DNA of 64,000 bases from Acinetobacter bereziniae LMG 1003 = CIP 70.12 (GCF_000368925.1 NZ_KB849756.1:1190280-1254279); one strand, 5' to 3'. Positions 26,975 through 36,475 are shown, counted from the first letter of the stretch. Translations and numbers: made by a program. The notes: generated by a model not told the origin, from the sequence alone.

Positions 26975-29908
26975 TTATTTTTTTAATTTATGAAGATTAG
27001 CTACCAAACTTGAAGCATTACTAAATGCCTTAGACACATCTGATCTTGTATTTTTCATTTTTGAAATTGAATTAAATATCATATCTGGATTAAAACCTTG
27101 CAATTGTTGTGCTGTTGGCCATTCAGCTTGTCTTTTTAAATCACTAGTTTCAGCCCAAGGGTCTCTTTGATCCCCCTCAAAAAAAACTTTCACAGAACCA
27201 GGAATAATTCCCGAAATGCGTGCAAACCCTTTATCATCAAGAACACCTTGATGTTCTTTACCTTGCACATCTACTACTTTAAATTTACCTTGTTTAATCG
27301 CTTCACCATGAATGTAATTATTAAATAGTTCCAACACACCTTTGGCATTGCTTGATTTCAATGCTTGTTGTGAAACATTGACATGCACACCGGGTTTAAA
27401 CAGATGCTGCCCAGCATTGACCTCAAACTTTCCACCCGTTTTGGGGAAAATTCCAGAATTATTCAATGCGATTTGCGATGAACCACCTGTAATCACAACT
27501 TCTTTAGGGCTACTAATCACAACTTTATCATCGGTCGATGAAATGGTAATACCTAACTTGGCAAATACATTTAAAGCATCTGACTGCGCTTGAATCTCTA
27601 CTTTACTTTGCGCTGCAATCGCTTTAATCCCACCTTGCGCAGCAAATAAACTCAGTTTGTTTTGCGCATGTGCAATCCAATTCTTTTGCGTACTTAGATT
27701 AATACTGTTTCCTGCAAATTGATTTATTTGAGCATCTGCAGAAATATGAATGTCTTCTGCGGTGCTCAAAGCGATCCCATCTTGCGAACTTAATAAAAGT
27801 AGCGATTTTTTGAATATCGCAATTTTTTGTTCAAGCTGTTCTTTAAATTCTTTCAGCTGCTCAATCGACTCAATTTCATCGGTCTTTTGGTTCTTGGCAA
27901 TATCACTTAAAGCTTTGCTGTTGGTCTGACTGCTTTCAAGTTGCTTTTTGACAATCTCACTCTCTAAGTGATCACCTTTGGCTTGATCTTGAGCATAGGT
28001 CGAAATCAGTAAGCCTTGCCCTGCTCTTACTGCACCCCAATGATCAGTTCTTAGTTCAAAGCCTTCACCACGATCATCACTTTCCGCTTTATCTTTTGGA
28101 TGACTAAGCTTTCCGAGATTCAGTTGACTCGCGCCATGACTACTGTGCAACTGGCTGCTGATCTGATTGGTCGTATCGTCAAATCTCAGTTGGTTGTAGC
28201 CACTACCCTGATATTCTTTACTTTTAATGCCTGAAAGTTTTTTGGTCTCTGGTAGTTTGCCTTTGTCATCAAACTTAGTCGGATGGCGGTGTCCTTCATG
28301 GATACGTCCCACCACGAATGGTCTATCAAGGTTACCATCAAAGAAATCTATAACGACCACCTCTCCTGCTCTCGGTAGGAACCGTGCCCCATAGCCTTCA
28401 CCTGCCCAAGGGGTGAGTACATCGACCCAAGCTGAATCTGTGTCATTGTCGTTAGAACCTGCACCACCATCATGGCTATGATCTTCACTGCGAGTAAATA
28501 GGAAGCGAACTTTAATCCGTCCCCATTCATCAACATGAATTTCTTCCCCACTTAAGCCAACAACTCTGGCACGCATTGGATGGGCAGTTGGTCTTTGAGT
28601 TAAGGGATTATATTCAGGAACAATCTTAATATTGCGTCGTTGTAGAACCAATTCATTGGCTTGGCGTTCTTCACTGTTGTTTGTGATGATATTGCTGGTT
28701 TGCCAATCACTTTGTTTGAGTAAAGTTTCAACTTGGTGGGTCAAGTCTTTCGGTAAATTATTCTGATTATAAAAGCGCTTCGATATGATCAGAAACTGCT
28801 TATCATGGGACTCTAGTTGAGATATGGTTGGATGTTTATCTAGCTCAAAAAAATAACCAACATGTGCATCTCGAACAGTGGAAGTAGCTGTAAATCGTTT
28901 GGCTTGTGAGTCGTAGTAGTTGCTTAGGTTTTCATTGAATTTTTCAATCTGACTGTTGCCTGATTTGGTTGCACCATCTTCACCATTCAAGTCTTGTATC
29001 CATGCTGGGCTAAAGTGCCAAGCTTGTTCTAAACCTAAACTGGTGTTGTCGTAGTTTTCACTGTGCTGATGGTTACTTTGAACTGAGCCTGCACCCTCTT
29101 CTGTTTCCAATGCATCTGCTTGCCATCGTTGGATATGCACTGCCGTCGGTTGGATTGAGCGTTGTCCGATAAACGTCGTAATACTGTCCGTGAGTTCTGT
29201 CGCGGAACTGCGATGAAAACGGATGTTCTTACGATCTAAACTTTTATATTGGGAATTATCATCGATTAAACGTAGCTTTTGAGGTTGGATTTGTTCACTT
29301 GAATTAGAAACTTTAAGCTGTGCTTCATCGATTAAAGTTGTAATCCCTTCCTCAGAAAGAAGTCTTTGAATGAATTCGCCATCCAGTTCATTATTCTGCA
29401 TAATGAATGGTCTGACGTCATAGACTTTAGTTAGTCCACTCAGATCTAAAGTGAGACTTGAAGCAAACAGCGGACTACGTTGCACCCATTCCTGAAATAC
29501 GGTTTGAATTACCTCAATAGCCGACTTCGCCATAAATACCCGAGAATTTCTACGCTGTTTCCATAAAGCAGTTGGATCTTCTACAGTTAAACGATAAATT
29601 GTAAGAGAGCCATCAGAGACACCCACATCGGCTTTGGTCACAATGCCTGAAATTCGATTTAACTCAGACCGATCATTAACAATATCAATGGCAACTTGAG
29701 CACCTATAAACTGTTTTAACGGTATTGCTCCATTCGTTGAGAGGCAAATAAGTTCTAGATGAACACCTTTATTCAGTTCATGTGTTCCATTAATACGTTG
29801 CAGAAAAACTTGATCGTTTAATAACGAATTTGAAAAAGACGCATGGATCGCACGTTTTTGGGAGCTTAGTCCTATTTGATCCAAGGCAGCATAAATATTG
29901 TTAGACAT
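26975..29908 (-). CDS. vgrG: VgrG, type VI secretion spike protein
   Basis: 977 residues. The N-terminal gp27-like part (VFLQRINGTHELNKGVHLEL, TVEDPTALWKQRRNSRVFM) is followed by the gp5-OB fold with the classic VgrG segment VHVDEWGRIKVRF-type (here IHVDEWGRIKVRF) and LTPWAGEGYGARFLPRAGEV then VVIDFFDGNLDRPFVVGRIH. Next come a DUF2345 region with beta-helix repeats (SISADAQINQFAGNSINLST-like) and a C-terminal extension (~870-977) that likely binds the Rhs cargo. It forms the trimeric tip of the T6SS tube. First gene of the effector operon; no structural T6SS genes are in the window, so this is an orphan vgrG island using a machine encoded elsewhere. Confidence 0.93.
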   Translation of the reverse strand: MSNNIYAALDQIGLSSQKRAIHASFSNSLLNDQVFLQRINGTHELNKGVHLELICLSTNGAIPLKQFIGAQVAIDIVNDRSELNRISGIVTKADVGVSDGSLTIYRLTVEDPTALWKQRRNSRVFMAKSAIEVIQTVFQEWVQRSPLFASSLTLDLSGLTKVYDVRPFIMQNNELDGEFIQRLLSEEGITTLIDEAQLKVSNSSEQIQPQKLRLIDDNSQYKSLDRKNIRFHRSSATELTDSITTFIGQRSIQPTAVHIQRWQADALETEEGAGSVQSNHQHSENYDNTSLGLEQAWHFSPAWIQDLNGEDGATKSGNSQIEKFNENLSNYYDSQAKRFTATSTVRDAHVGYFFELDKHPTISQLESHDKQFLIISKRFYNQNNLPKDLTHQVETLLKQSDWQTSNIITNNSEERQANELVLQRRNIKIVPEYNPLTQRPTAHPMRARVVGLSGEEIHVDEWGRIKVRFLFTRSEDHSHDGGAGSNDNDTDSAWVDVLTPWAGEGYGARFLPRAGEVVVIDFFDGNLDRPFVVGRIHEGHRHPTKFDDKGKLPETKKLSGIKSKEYQGSGYNQLRFDDTTNQISSQLHSSHGASQLNLGKLSHPKDKAESDDRGEGFELRTDHWGAVRAGQGLLISTYAQDQAKGDHLESEIVKKQLESSQTNSKALSDIAKNQKTDEIESIEQLKEFKEQLEQKIAIFKKSLLLLSSQDGIALSTAEDIHISADAQINQFAGNSINLSTQKNWIAHAQNKLSLFAAQGGIKAIAAQSKVEIQAQSDALNVFAKLGITISSTDDKVVISSPKEVVITGGSSQIALNNSGIFPKTGGKFEVNAGQHLFKPGVHVNVSQQALKSSNAKGVLELFNNYIHGEAIKQGKFKVVDVQGKEHQGVLDDKGFARISGIIPGSVKVFFEGDQRDPWAETSDLKRQAEWPTAQQLQGFNPDMIFNSISKMKNTRSDVSKAFSNASSLVANLHKLKK

Positions 29909-29965
29909 AGTTTATTATTGGATTTTAAATTGTGATGTAGTGTACTAAAAATTACAATCCAAGTC

Positions 29966-29981
29966 TAGACAGACCTGTCTA
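29966..29981. promoter_or_regulatory. Inverted repeat upstream of vgrG
   Basis: TAGACAG and CTGTCTA separated by 2 bp, a perfect 16-bp inverted repeat 58 bp upstream of the vgrG start. Looks like a dimeric repressor site. No regulator can be assigned. Confidence 0.4.
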
Positions 29982-30089
29982 ATTCATCTCTATATAGATA
30001 TTAAAATAAACATGCATATCTTTGATTTCACGCATAGTTTGATGACTGACTGATAGAGTTATCACATCTCAATAAAGCATCCATATTAA

Positions 30090-30692
30090 TCAAATATTCA
30101 TTTTCAAATTGGCAAGCCTTTTTAACTGCTTTCTTGCAATCACAATTTTTTCTTTGGTGGTTTGCAATTGTTCAGCAATCTGTTGCATGGTCATTGTTGA
30201 GCTGGTAATGATTGCTTGATTTGCCAAAAGCCAACGCTTATTTTCGATACGTTGTGGATGAGGTTTTTTGACTTTTGCATAACATCTTAAATAGCGAGCA
30301 TAACTACTGACTTGATCTTTGTTTAAACCATATTGTTGATACAAATCTTCAAAACCATCCCCCAATAACTCATCTTTATGTTCGATTGCCCATTGATGAT
30401 TTAATACCACTTTTTCCCGTTGAATATTCAATTCTTTTCGAAGTCGAGAAACTTTGATGCCTGAAAAATTCAATTGCTTCATCACAGCTTGACGGGAGTT
30501 TTGCCGTATAAAATCTGCCAGTTCTGGTGTTAGGATGCAGGCATAACTGCCACGGGTCGTACTATACGCCCGACCTTTGTAAATGATTTGACCGATCTCT
30601 GTCTTATATTCTTCATAGACATCCCAATCCTCACCTTGCCAATCTTTAATGACTTTAATAGGGTTAAGTTTAGGTTTATATTGAGAAGTCAT
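30090..30692 (-). CDS. Hypothetical protein with HTH-like C-terminal region
   Basis: About 200 residues, basic. ATG 30692 is preferred over a GTG one codon upstream. The N-terminal half holds a WQGEDWDVYEEYKTEIGQII segment; the C-terminus, TSSTMTMQQIAEQLQTTKEK then IVIARKQLKRL, looks like a helix-turn-helix. Not recognised. It sits upstream of the vgrG operon on the same strand but 180 bp away with a candidate operator between, so it is probably a separate unit. May be a DNA-binding regulator; unproven. Confidence 0.6.
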   Translation of the reverse strand: MTSQYKPKLNPIKVIKDWQGEDWDVYEEYKTEIGQIIYKGRAYSTTRGSYACILTPELADFIRQNSRQAVMKQLNFSGIKVSRLRKELNIQREKVVLNHQWAIEHKDELLGDGFEDLYQQYGLNKDQVSSYARYLRCYAKVKKPHPQRIENKRWLLANQAIITSSTMTMQQIAEQLQTTKEKIVIARKQLKRLANLKMNI

Positions 30693-31012
30693 CACAGCAG
30701 CCTTTTTTAATACGACTATACTGTTTTATAAGTTTACCTTTATAATTTCAAGATATATTGTCTAAAAAATGAATTATTATTTTAATTTTTTTTAACAATT
30801 TGCTATTTTATGAGACAGTTTAGTAGAAATCATCCAATATCTTGAAAATCTTCCGTTCGCTTTAATATTGAAATGATCTCAAGCAGAACTGCTCAATCGC
30901 GAAACAAGTACCCGCCATACCCTAAAATTTAAATTGAGTACCGTCAAAATTACCCACAAATTTCCTAAAATAAGTATAAGTTAAATCCATTGTTATTAAA
31001 TAACTAATTGAT
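30693..31012. other. Intergenic region without recognisable gene
   Basis: 320 bp, AT-rich close to 30693 where promoter elements for the minus-strand gene at 30692 are expected. The centre (30850-30950) is more balanced in composition but shows no open frame or hairpin that I can support. Confidence 0.5.
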
Positions 31013-32320
31013 TTATAAATTAATAATAACTTGATAAATCTGTTCAAATTGTTGGCAAAAGTCTTTCATCTGTTGTTCTGTCATATCAGCCGTACTGATT
31101 CTTATGCCTTCAATTTCTTGATTGACGCTAAAATCTCGTCCTGAACGTACCAACCAACCTCGTTGCGATAAAATCTTGCTGATTTTGTCTGCATGTGGCA
31201 ATTCAAGCCAGATATTTAGACCATCATAATGCATCGCACAAGGGATATTAAACTGTTGTAAATACTGCACAATTTTTTGATTCTGTTGTTGGTAATAAGA
31301 TTTTGCCTGATTTAAGTTGACTGAAAATTTTTCAGCACTGAACAACTGGAACACCATTTCTTGGATGATATGACTGACCCATGTTGAGCCTGCATTCAAT
31401 TTTCGTCGCAATCTATCTGAAGTTTCAGCATCACAACCAACAAATGCAAAACGAAAATCTGGCGATAAGTATTTGGATACTGAACGTACTACAGCCCAGT
31501 GCTTCGTTGTGGTTGGAATGATATGTTGGTAACAGGTTTGAGAAAGCACTGAAAAATGGTCATCAACAATCACCAATACATGTGGATAGTTTTGCAATAG
31601 TTTTGAAATTTTCTCAGCCTGAGTGCGATCTAAACTATAACCTGTTGGATTTTGCGCACGTGGCGTAATAATCAATGCTTGCGCGCCTGCATATAAGGCT
31701 TGTTCAATTGTATCAAGAACAAAACCATCGCTCCTGACTGTAAAAGGTTGCATTTTAAATTGCTGATGTTCAATTGCAGAGATACTGGTGATAAATCCTG
31801 GTTGCTCAACAGCCACTAAATCGGAAGGAACGAGGTAGGCAGCGAGTATTCGCTCAATCGCATCGACTGCACCGTAGGTAAATTCAATTGAAAATGGTTG
31901 AGGAAGATCTGCAAAAACCTGTTGTTGGGCAATATTTAATAATTCAGCATGATAGATGTTTTCACCATATAAACTGCTGTTCAGATGACCAAAATTGATT
32001 TGACTTAGAGTTGGTAACCATTCTCGGTGGGGATTACCATGAGCCAAATCGACTGTGCCCTCATTTAATGCTTGAAAGCCTTCTGATCTGCGACAAGATT
32101 GTTTTGATTTGACTTGTGTGCCTAAACGTCCTTTAGACACCACAATGCCCATCGACACTAAACTTTTATAGGCAGCAGCCACCGTATTTCGGTTCAGCCC
32201 AAGTTGTTCTGCTAACTCACGGACACTGGGCAAGAAGTCGCCTTCATTTAACTGCCCTTCATTGATCAGTGTACGAATATTATCTTGAATATCCTGAGCG
32301 CTGTTGCCTTTAATTTTCAT
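31013..32320 (-). CDS. MocR-type regulator, PtsJ-like (GntR/aminotransferase fusion)
   Basis: 435 residues. A GntR winged helix (residues ~5-75, PSVRELAEQLGLNRNTVAAAYK) is fused to an aminotransferase-like domain (LAHGNPHREWLP, TPRAQNPTGYSLD, VIVDDHFSVL, VRSVSKYLSPDFRFAFVG, where K of SVSKYL is the PLP lysine). The closest remembered relative is PtsJ, a repressor of pyridoxal kinase PdxY. It is the last gene of a minus-strand group with a PLP-dependent aminotransferase and the PLP-homeostasis protein YggS, which fits sensing of PLP or an amino compound. 20 bp from the amidotransferase gene. Confidence 0.88.
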   Translation of the reverse strand: MKIKGNSAQDIQDNIRTLINEGQLNEGDFLPSVRELAEQLGLNRNTVAAAYKSLVSMGIVVSKGRLGTQVKSKQSCRRSEGFQALNEGTVDLAHGNPHREWLPTLSQINFGHLNSSLYGENIYHAELLNIAQQQVFADLPQPFSIEFTYGAVDAIERILAAYLVPSDLVAVEQPGFITSISAIEHQQFKMQPFTVRSDGFVLDTIEQALYAGAQALIITPRAQNPTGYSLDRTQAEKISKLLQNYPHVLVIVDDHFSVLSQTCYQHIIPTTTKHWAVVRSVSKYLSPDFRFAFVGCDAETSDRLRRKLNAGSTWVSHIIQEMVFQLFSAEKFSVNLNQAKSYYQQQNQKIVQYLQQFNIPCAMHYDGLNIWLELPHADKISKILSQRGWLVRSGRDFSVNQEIEGIRISTADMTEQQMKDFCQQFEQIYQVIINL

Positions 32321-32340
32321 AAAAAAATCTATATCGAGTT

Positions 32341-33039
32341 TTATACAGGAATGAGGTGATTAAGCCAATCACGTAATAACAGCTTGGCTTTGTCCTGTAA
32401 GGATTGCCCATATAGTACATTTTCTTGACGTAACTTTAAAATATCAATCTTCGCCTGATTGAGTTCAGTCGCATGTCCAATCAACCAACGCTCTAATGTT
32501 TTTGGATCAACTTCAACATGAAATTGCAATGCCAGAATATTGAGACCCACAGCAAAGGCTTGGTTAGGATAGTAAATTGAACCTGCTAAGCGTTTAGCGG
32601 ATTCAGGTAAATCAAAGGTGTCGCCATGCCAGTGTAAAACCTGAACATTTTCCAAATGCTTTAAAACTGAGGCAAAGCCTTGACTGGTAATGGTTAATCG
32701 ACTCCAACCTATTTCTTTGATATGCCCCTGATACACCTTTGCACCTAAAGCCGTTGCTATTAACTGAGCACCTAAACAAATACCCAGTGTTGGATAGTGA
32801 TGAGCGAGACGGGTACGTAGTGCATGAATTAAATCCGATAAATAAGGATAATTAGCCGTTTCATATACGCCGATCGGTCCACCCAATAAAATAACAGGAT
32901 GTTTTGAAGCAAGAGCCTCATCCACGGCATCGACACCTAACTGTAAATACTGAATTTGATAATTTAAGTCATTCAGCGTCTGTGCAAAACTGCCTAAATC
33001 TTCAAATGCCAAAGTTTGAATTGCATAGATTATTTTCAT
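32341..33039 (-). CDS. Class I glutamine amidotransferase-like protein
   Basis: 232 residues from ATG 33039 (MKIIYAIQTLAFEDLG); a GTG at 33060 overlapping the previous gene is less likely. The nucleophile elbow is LGICLGAQLIATALGA with the catalytic Cys, and the triad is completed by QFHVEVD (His, Glu). Such stand-alone GATase1 proteins hydrolyse gamma-glutamyl bonds (PuuD-like) or supply ammonia to a partner. Next to an ornithine/GABA-type aminotransferase, a role in amine or amino-acid breakdown is plausible. Cytoplasmic. Confidence 0.85.
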   Translation of the reverse strand: MKIIYAIQTLAFEDLGSFAQTLNDLNYQIQYLQLGVDAVDEALASKHPVILLGGPIGVYETANYPYLSDLIHALRTRLAHHYPTLGICLGAQLIATALGAKVYQGHIKEIGWSRLTITSQGFASVLKHLENVQVLHWHGDTFDLPESAKRLAGSIYYPNQAFAVGLNILALQFHVEVDPKTLERWLIGHATELNQAKIDILKLRQENVLYGQSLQDKAKLLLRDWLNHLIPV

Positions 33040-33049
33040 TGTGCTCACT

Positions 33050-34225
33050 CTACTTGTCACTTAGATAACAGGCTTTCAGCAAGCCGTATATTTGCTGGGC
33101 TAAATATTCAATTTGTAGATCAGTCATGATCAAAGGAGGCAGTAAACGAATAATTTTTCCCTGAGTAACATTGAGCAATAGATTAAACTGTTCACTGGCA
33201 ATTTTTGTCAGGTTTTCAATCGGATGAATCAGTTCAATTGCAATCATCAACCCCACACCACGTACAGATTTGATGTTGTGTAACCCTGTTAATTTAGATT
33301 GCAGTAAATCGAGTAAGTGATATCCTTTTGCAGAAACTGACTGTAAATACTGCGTTTCGAGTAAATCTAAAACACGATAAGCCACTCGACATGCCAACGG
33401 ATTCCCACCAAAAGTTGAGCCATGTAAGCCAGACTGCAATAAATGCCCCAACTTAGGATGGGTTAAACAGGCACCTATCGGTAATCCATTGCCTAAACCT
33501 TTTGCAATGGTAAGTACATCAGGACAAATTTCAGCTTGTTGATAATAGAACCATGTTCCTGTGCGCCCCAGTCCACATTGGATTTCATCTAACATCAACA
33601 ACCAATTCTGTTGATCACATAGTACTTTGAGCTGCTTGAGATAAAATGTTGAAGCAATATTCACCCCAGCTTCACCCTGAATTGGCTCGAGTAATACTGC
33701 CACAACATCGGGATCATTTTGATAAGCTTCGATCGCAGCCAAATCATGAAATGCAACAAACTCAAAACCTGTTAATAAGGGACCAAAAGCCTGACGATAA
33801 TCTGGCTTAGCTGTTGCAGATAACGCTCCTAATGTGCGTCCGTGAAATGCGTGTTGCATGACGATTATTTTGGGACATTGAATGCCTCGCTGATGACCAT
33901 ATAAACGAGCTAATTTAATTGCCGTTTCATTGGCTTCTGTGCCTGAATTACAAAAAAAAGTCTGGGTTAAACCCGTAATCTGTGCCAGTTTTTCAGCAAG
34001 ACGTTCATTCCAAGTATGTTTAAATAAATTGGAAAGATGTAAGAATGTTTGGGATTGTGCCACGATTTCCGTATGAATATCAGGATGAGCATGCCCAAGT
34101 AAGGTGACACCGACACCTGAAATAGCATCCAAATAACGCTTATCTTGGTGATCCCATAGATAGCACCCTTGACCACGTTGAAATTCAATGGCTAAAGGTT
34201 GGTAAACGGGCATTAAATAACTCAT
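33050..34225 (-). CDS. Class III PLP-dependent aminotransferase (acetylornithine/GABA type)
   Basis: 391 residues. All class III landmarks are present: FCNSGTEANETAIKLARLYG (phosphate-binding loop), HAFHGRTLGALSATAKP, LLMLDEIQCGLGRTGTWF (Asp that pairs with the PLP nitrogen), TIAKGLGNGLPIGACL (Lys for the Schiff base) and HGSTFGGNPLACRVA. The length fits ArgD-like acetylornithine aminotransferases, but the missing arg neighbours and the amidotransferase next door suggest another omega-amino substrate. ATG 34225 has GGAG 6 bp upstream and overlaps the preceding stop (ATGA), indicating translational coupling. Confidence 0.88.
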   Translation of the reverse strand: MSYLMPVYQPLAIEFQRGQGCYLWDHQDKRYLDAISGVGVTLLGHAHPDIHTEIVAQSQTFLHLSNLFKHTWNERLAEKLAQITGLTQTFFCNSGTEANETAIKLARLYGHQRGIQCPKIIVMQHAFHGRTLGALSATAKPDYRQAFGPLLTGFEFVAFHDLAAIEAYQNDPDVVAVLLEPIQGEAGVNIASTFYLKQLKVLCDQQNWLLMLDEIQCGLGRTGTWFYYQQAEICPDVLTIAKGLGNGLPIGACLTHPKLGHLLQSGLHGSTFGGNPLACRVAYRVLDLLETQYLQSVSAKGYHLLDLLQSKLTGLHNIKSVRGVGLMIAIELIHPIENLTKIASEQFNLLLNVTQGKIIRLLPPLIMTDLQIEYLAQQIYGLLKACYLSDK

Positions 34226-34482
34226 GTCATCTCCTGCGACAAAATATTCATCGAACAGGGCTGATAGATATATTCACTTCCCAAGAGCTGCATCGTCCCC
34301 TCTTTTTGCATAAGAAAACGCGAATCTTCAATCACTTGATGTAACTCATAGCTTAATTCGGTTGTATGCTGTAAATAACTCAACAAAGTATTAATTTTCA
34401 TTAAAGCGTGCATAGAACGGCTTTGAAAATGTCCCAATAATTTGCCCTGTTGATAGATGGTTAATTGAAAATGTTGACTCAT
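34222..34482 (-). CDS. Small hypothetical protein in the aminotransferase operon
   Basis: 86 residues, soluble, histidine/leucine-rich (FQLTIYQQGKLLGHFQSRSM). Overlaps the aminotransferase start by 4 bp and follows the YggS stop by 6 bp, so it is a true operon member. No family recognised; it could be a small partner of the aminotransferase or amidotransferase. Confidence 0.7.
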   Translation of the reverse strand: MSQHFQLTIYQQGKLLGHFQSRSMHALMKINTLLSYLQHTTELSYELHQVIEDSRFLMQKEGTMQLLGSEYIYQPCSMNILSQEMT

Positions 34483-34488
34483 CTTGGC

Positions 34489-35226
34489 TTACTCCGCCCA
34501 GTAATAATGATCAGGCAGTGCTCTTGCACCAAAAATAGCCTGCCCAACGCGAATATCCGTTGCACCTTCTTCGATGGCAATTTCAAAATCTCCAGACATC
34601 CCCATAGATAAACGCTGGACATCAGGATAAATTTTTTGAATTTGATCTCTTAGTACACGTAAAGTCTGAAAACATCGCCTCACCTCAACAGCATCTTGAC
34701 TGTGAATAGCCAGGGTCATTAATCCAATTATTTTGAACTGCGTAAACTGCTGACACTGATCAATTAAAGCTAAGGCTTGTTCAGGTTCAACACCAAATTT
34801 ACTGTGTTCATTGGAGGTATTTACCTGAATAAAAACAGGAATTTTACGTTGTTCGAGTAATAAGCGATGATTTAGTTTTTCTGCAAGTTTTAAACTGTCT
34901 AAGGCATGAAACTCATCAATAAATTTGGCAACATACTTCACTTTATTGCTTTGTAAATGCCCAATTAAAATCCAATGAATCGGTAAATGTTGTAGCGCTT
35001 CATATTTGGCTTTCGCCTCTAACACTTTATTTTCACCAAAACTACAAAAGCCTAATTGATATGCCTGTTCAATTTTTTCAATCGCTAAAGTTTTGGTCAC
35101 AGGCAATAAGCGAATCTCTGCGGGATTACGTCCTATTTTTTGGCATATCGCTGTAATCTGTTGCTGAACCTCACTAAAGTTTTGCTGCAACCCAATTAAA
35201 TTGCTCGGCGTAACAAAGTGCTCCAT
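34489..35226 (-). CDS. YggS/PLPBP family pyridoxal phosphate homeostasis protein
   Basis: 245 residues. TIM-barrel PLP carrier with the lysine in LPVTKTLAIEKIEQAY, the FGENKVLEA loop and the signature SMGMSGDFEIAIEEGATDIR then VGQAIFGAR. It binds PLP without catalysing a reaction and buffers the cofactor. It heads the minus-strand group with a PLP aminotransferase and a PLP-binding regulator, so the cluster is PLP-centred. Its genome-typical yggS neighbours (pilT, proC) are absent here, suggesting a second, specialised copy. Confidence 0.93.
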   Translation of the reverse strand: MEHFVTPSNLIGLQQNFSEVQQQITAICQKIGRNPAEIRLLPVTKTLAIEKIEQAYQLGFCSFGENKVLEAKAKYEALQHLPIHWILIGHLQSNKVKYVAKFIDEFHALDSLKLAEKLNHRLLLEQRKIPVFIQVNTSNEHSKFGVEPEQALALIDQCQQFTQFKIIGLMTLAIHSQDAVEVRRCFQTLRVLRDQIQKIYPDVQRLSMGMSGDFEIAIEEGATDIRVGQAIFGARALPDHYYWAE

Positions 35227-35274
35227 AAAAAACCCATGACAAATTAATTTTGTCCTATGACAATAATATGGTTT

Positions 35275-35324
35275 AAAAAATTGCGCAAGCTTTTTATCGT
35301 CTTGCTCGACAAATTAGCTTGCGC
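35275..35324 (-). terminator. Rho-independent terminator of the binding-protein gene
   Basis: On the minus strand, GCGCAAGCT and AGCTTGCGC form a 9-bp stem (35283-35324) with a long loop, followed by AATTTTTT. It lies 89 bp after the sulfonate-type binding-protein stop and before yggS. Confidence 0.65.
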
Positions 35325-35412
35325 TTACTCAATAAAACCCATTCATCACCGTGACTAAATCACGCGCTAAGAATTAAAGTTATTGCCATTTTTTACATAC
35401 CCAATGCTCATA

Positions 35413-36393
35413 TTATTGAGCAGGTTTCCAAACAAATTGTGCAGCTTCAATTTGATTAGGAATCAACTTTTGACTATAGAAGAGGTCTGCAATCTTTTGT
35501 TGAGATTGAATAGCCTCTGAACTTAAAATCGCAACAGGATTTGGTTTTGGTTTTTTAGCAATCACTTTTTGCGTCACTTTGACATCTAAACCAGTGCTCT
35601 TCGCCAAAATCTCAGCTGCTTCTGATGGATGAGCATTAATCCACTGATCACTTTGATTTAATACAGCCAATACTTTTTCTGCATCCTTTGGATGGTTTTT
35701 GACAAAATTAGGCTGCGCCAAATAGTAGCTATAGGTCGTTGGCAAATCTGTAGACTCGAATAAAATCTTTGCATTTCCATCAATTTCGGCAGCGCTAATA
35801 TAGGGGTCCCAAACAGCCCAAGCATCAATTGCCTTTTTATCCAAAGCAGCACGTGCATCTGAAGGCGTCAGCCAAACAGGTTGGATATCTGCCCATGATA
35901 GATGAGCTTGCTTTAAAGTTTCAGCCAAAAAGTTATGCGCACTTGAGCCTCGGGTTAATGCAATTCGTTTTCCTTTCAAATCCGCAAGACTTTTAATCGA
36001 ACTCTGATTCGGCAATAAAATCGCATGAGCCTGTCGTGAGGATTGCTCATAACCTAAATAATTCAATTGTTTCCCCGCGGATAATGCAAATACAATCGGT
36101 GCATCACCGGTATAACCGAAATCAATTGAATTGACAGATAAAGCCTCTAAAGTCTGAGGACCCGCGGGAAATTCTTTCCACTCAATTTTTACATGAGGGA
36201 ATTGTTTTTCAAACAATTGATTCTGCTTCGCCACGATCAATTTTAATGCTGCTTTTTGATAACCTATATTGAGTGTACTGATCTGATTGCTATCAATGGA
36301 TTTTTTATCATCCTGTGTCTGTTTTGAACAACCTGAAAGCAGTAACCCTGTACTAAAAATGGTAATCAATCCATATGCTAATAACTTATTCAT
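35413..36393 (-). CDS. Aliphatic sulfonate/nitrate-type ABC substrate-binding lipoprotein
   Basis: 326 residues from ATG 36393; a lipobox LLLSGC lies near residue 20. An SsuA/TauA-like periplasmic binding protein: LNIGYQKAALKLIVAKQNQL, then FPHVKIEWKEFPAGPQTLEA, GYTGDAPIVFALSAG and KRIALTRGSSAHNFLAE. These proteins bind sulfonates such as taurine during sulfur limitation. No ssuBC permease or ATPase and no monooxygenase are adjacent, so it may feed a transporter elsewhere. A 29-bp palindrome at 36447-36475 sits in its promoter region. Confidence 0.88.
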   Translation of the reverse strand: MNKLLAYGLITIFSTGLLLSGCSKQTQDDKKSIDSNQISTLNIGYQKAALKLIVAKQNQLFEKQFPHVKIEWKEFPAGPQTLEALSVNSIDFGYTGDAPIVFALSAGKQLNYLGYEQSSRQAHAILLPNQSSIKSLADLKGKRIALTRGSSAHNFLAETLKQAHLSWADIQPVWLTPSDARAALDKKAIDAWAVWDPYISAAEIDGNAKILFESTDLPTTYSYYLAQPNFVKNHPKDAEKVLAVLNQSDQWINAHPSEAAEILAKSTGLDVKVTQKVIAKKPKPNPVAILSSEAIQSQQKIADLFYSQKLIPNQIEAAQFVWKPAQ

Positions 36394-36446
36394 ACTCACT
36401 CAAATCATCTAATATTTCATCGAGTGTATACAGACAATAAAATATT

Positions 36447-36475
36447 GATAAATATATAATCTTTATATATTTATC
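36447..36475. promoter_or_regulatory. 29-bp AT palindrome upstream of the binding-protein gene
   Basis: Perfect 13-bp arms GATAAATATATAA and TTATATATTTATC around TCT. It lies 54 bp upstream of the binding-protein ATG and may be an operator or overlap the promoter -10 region. It could also be part of a terminator for the gene at 36513, though it lacks a T-run. Confidence 0.4.
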
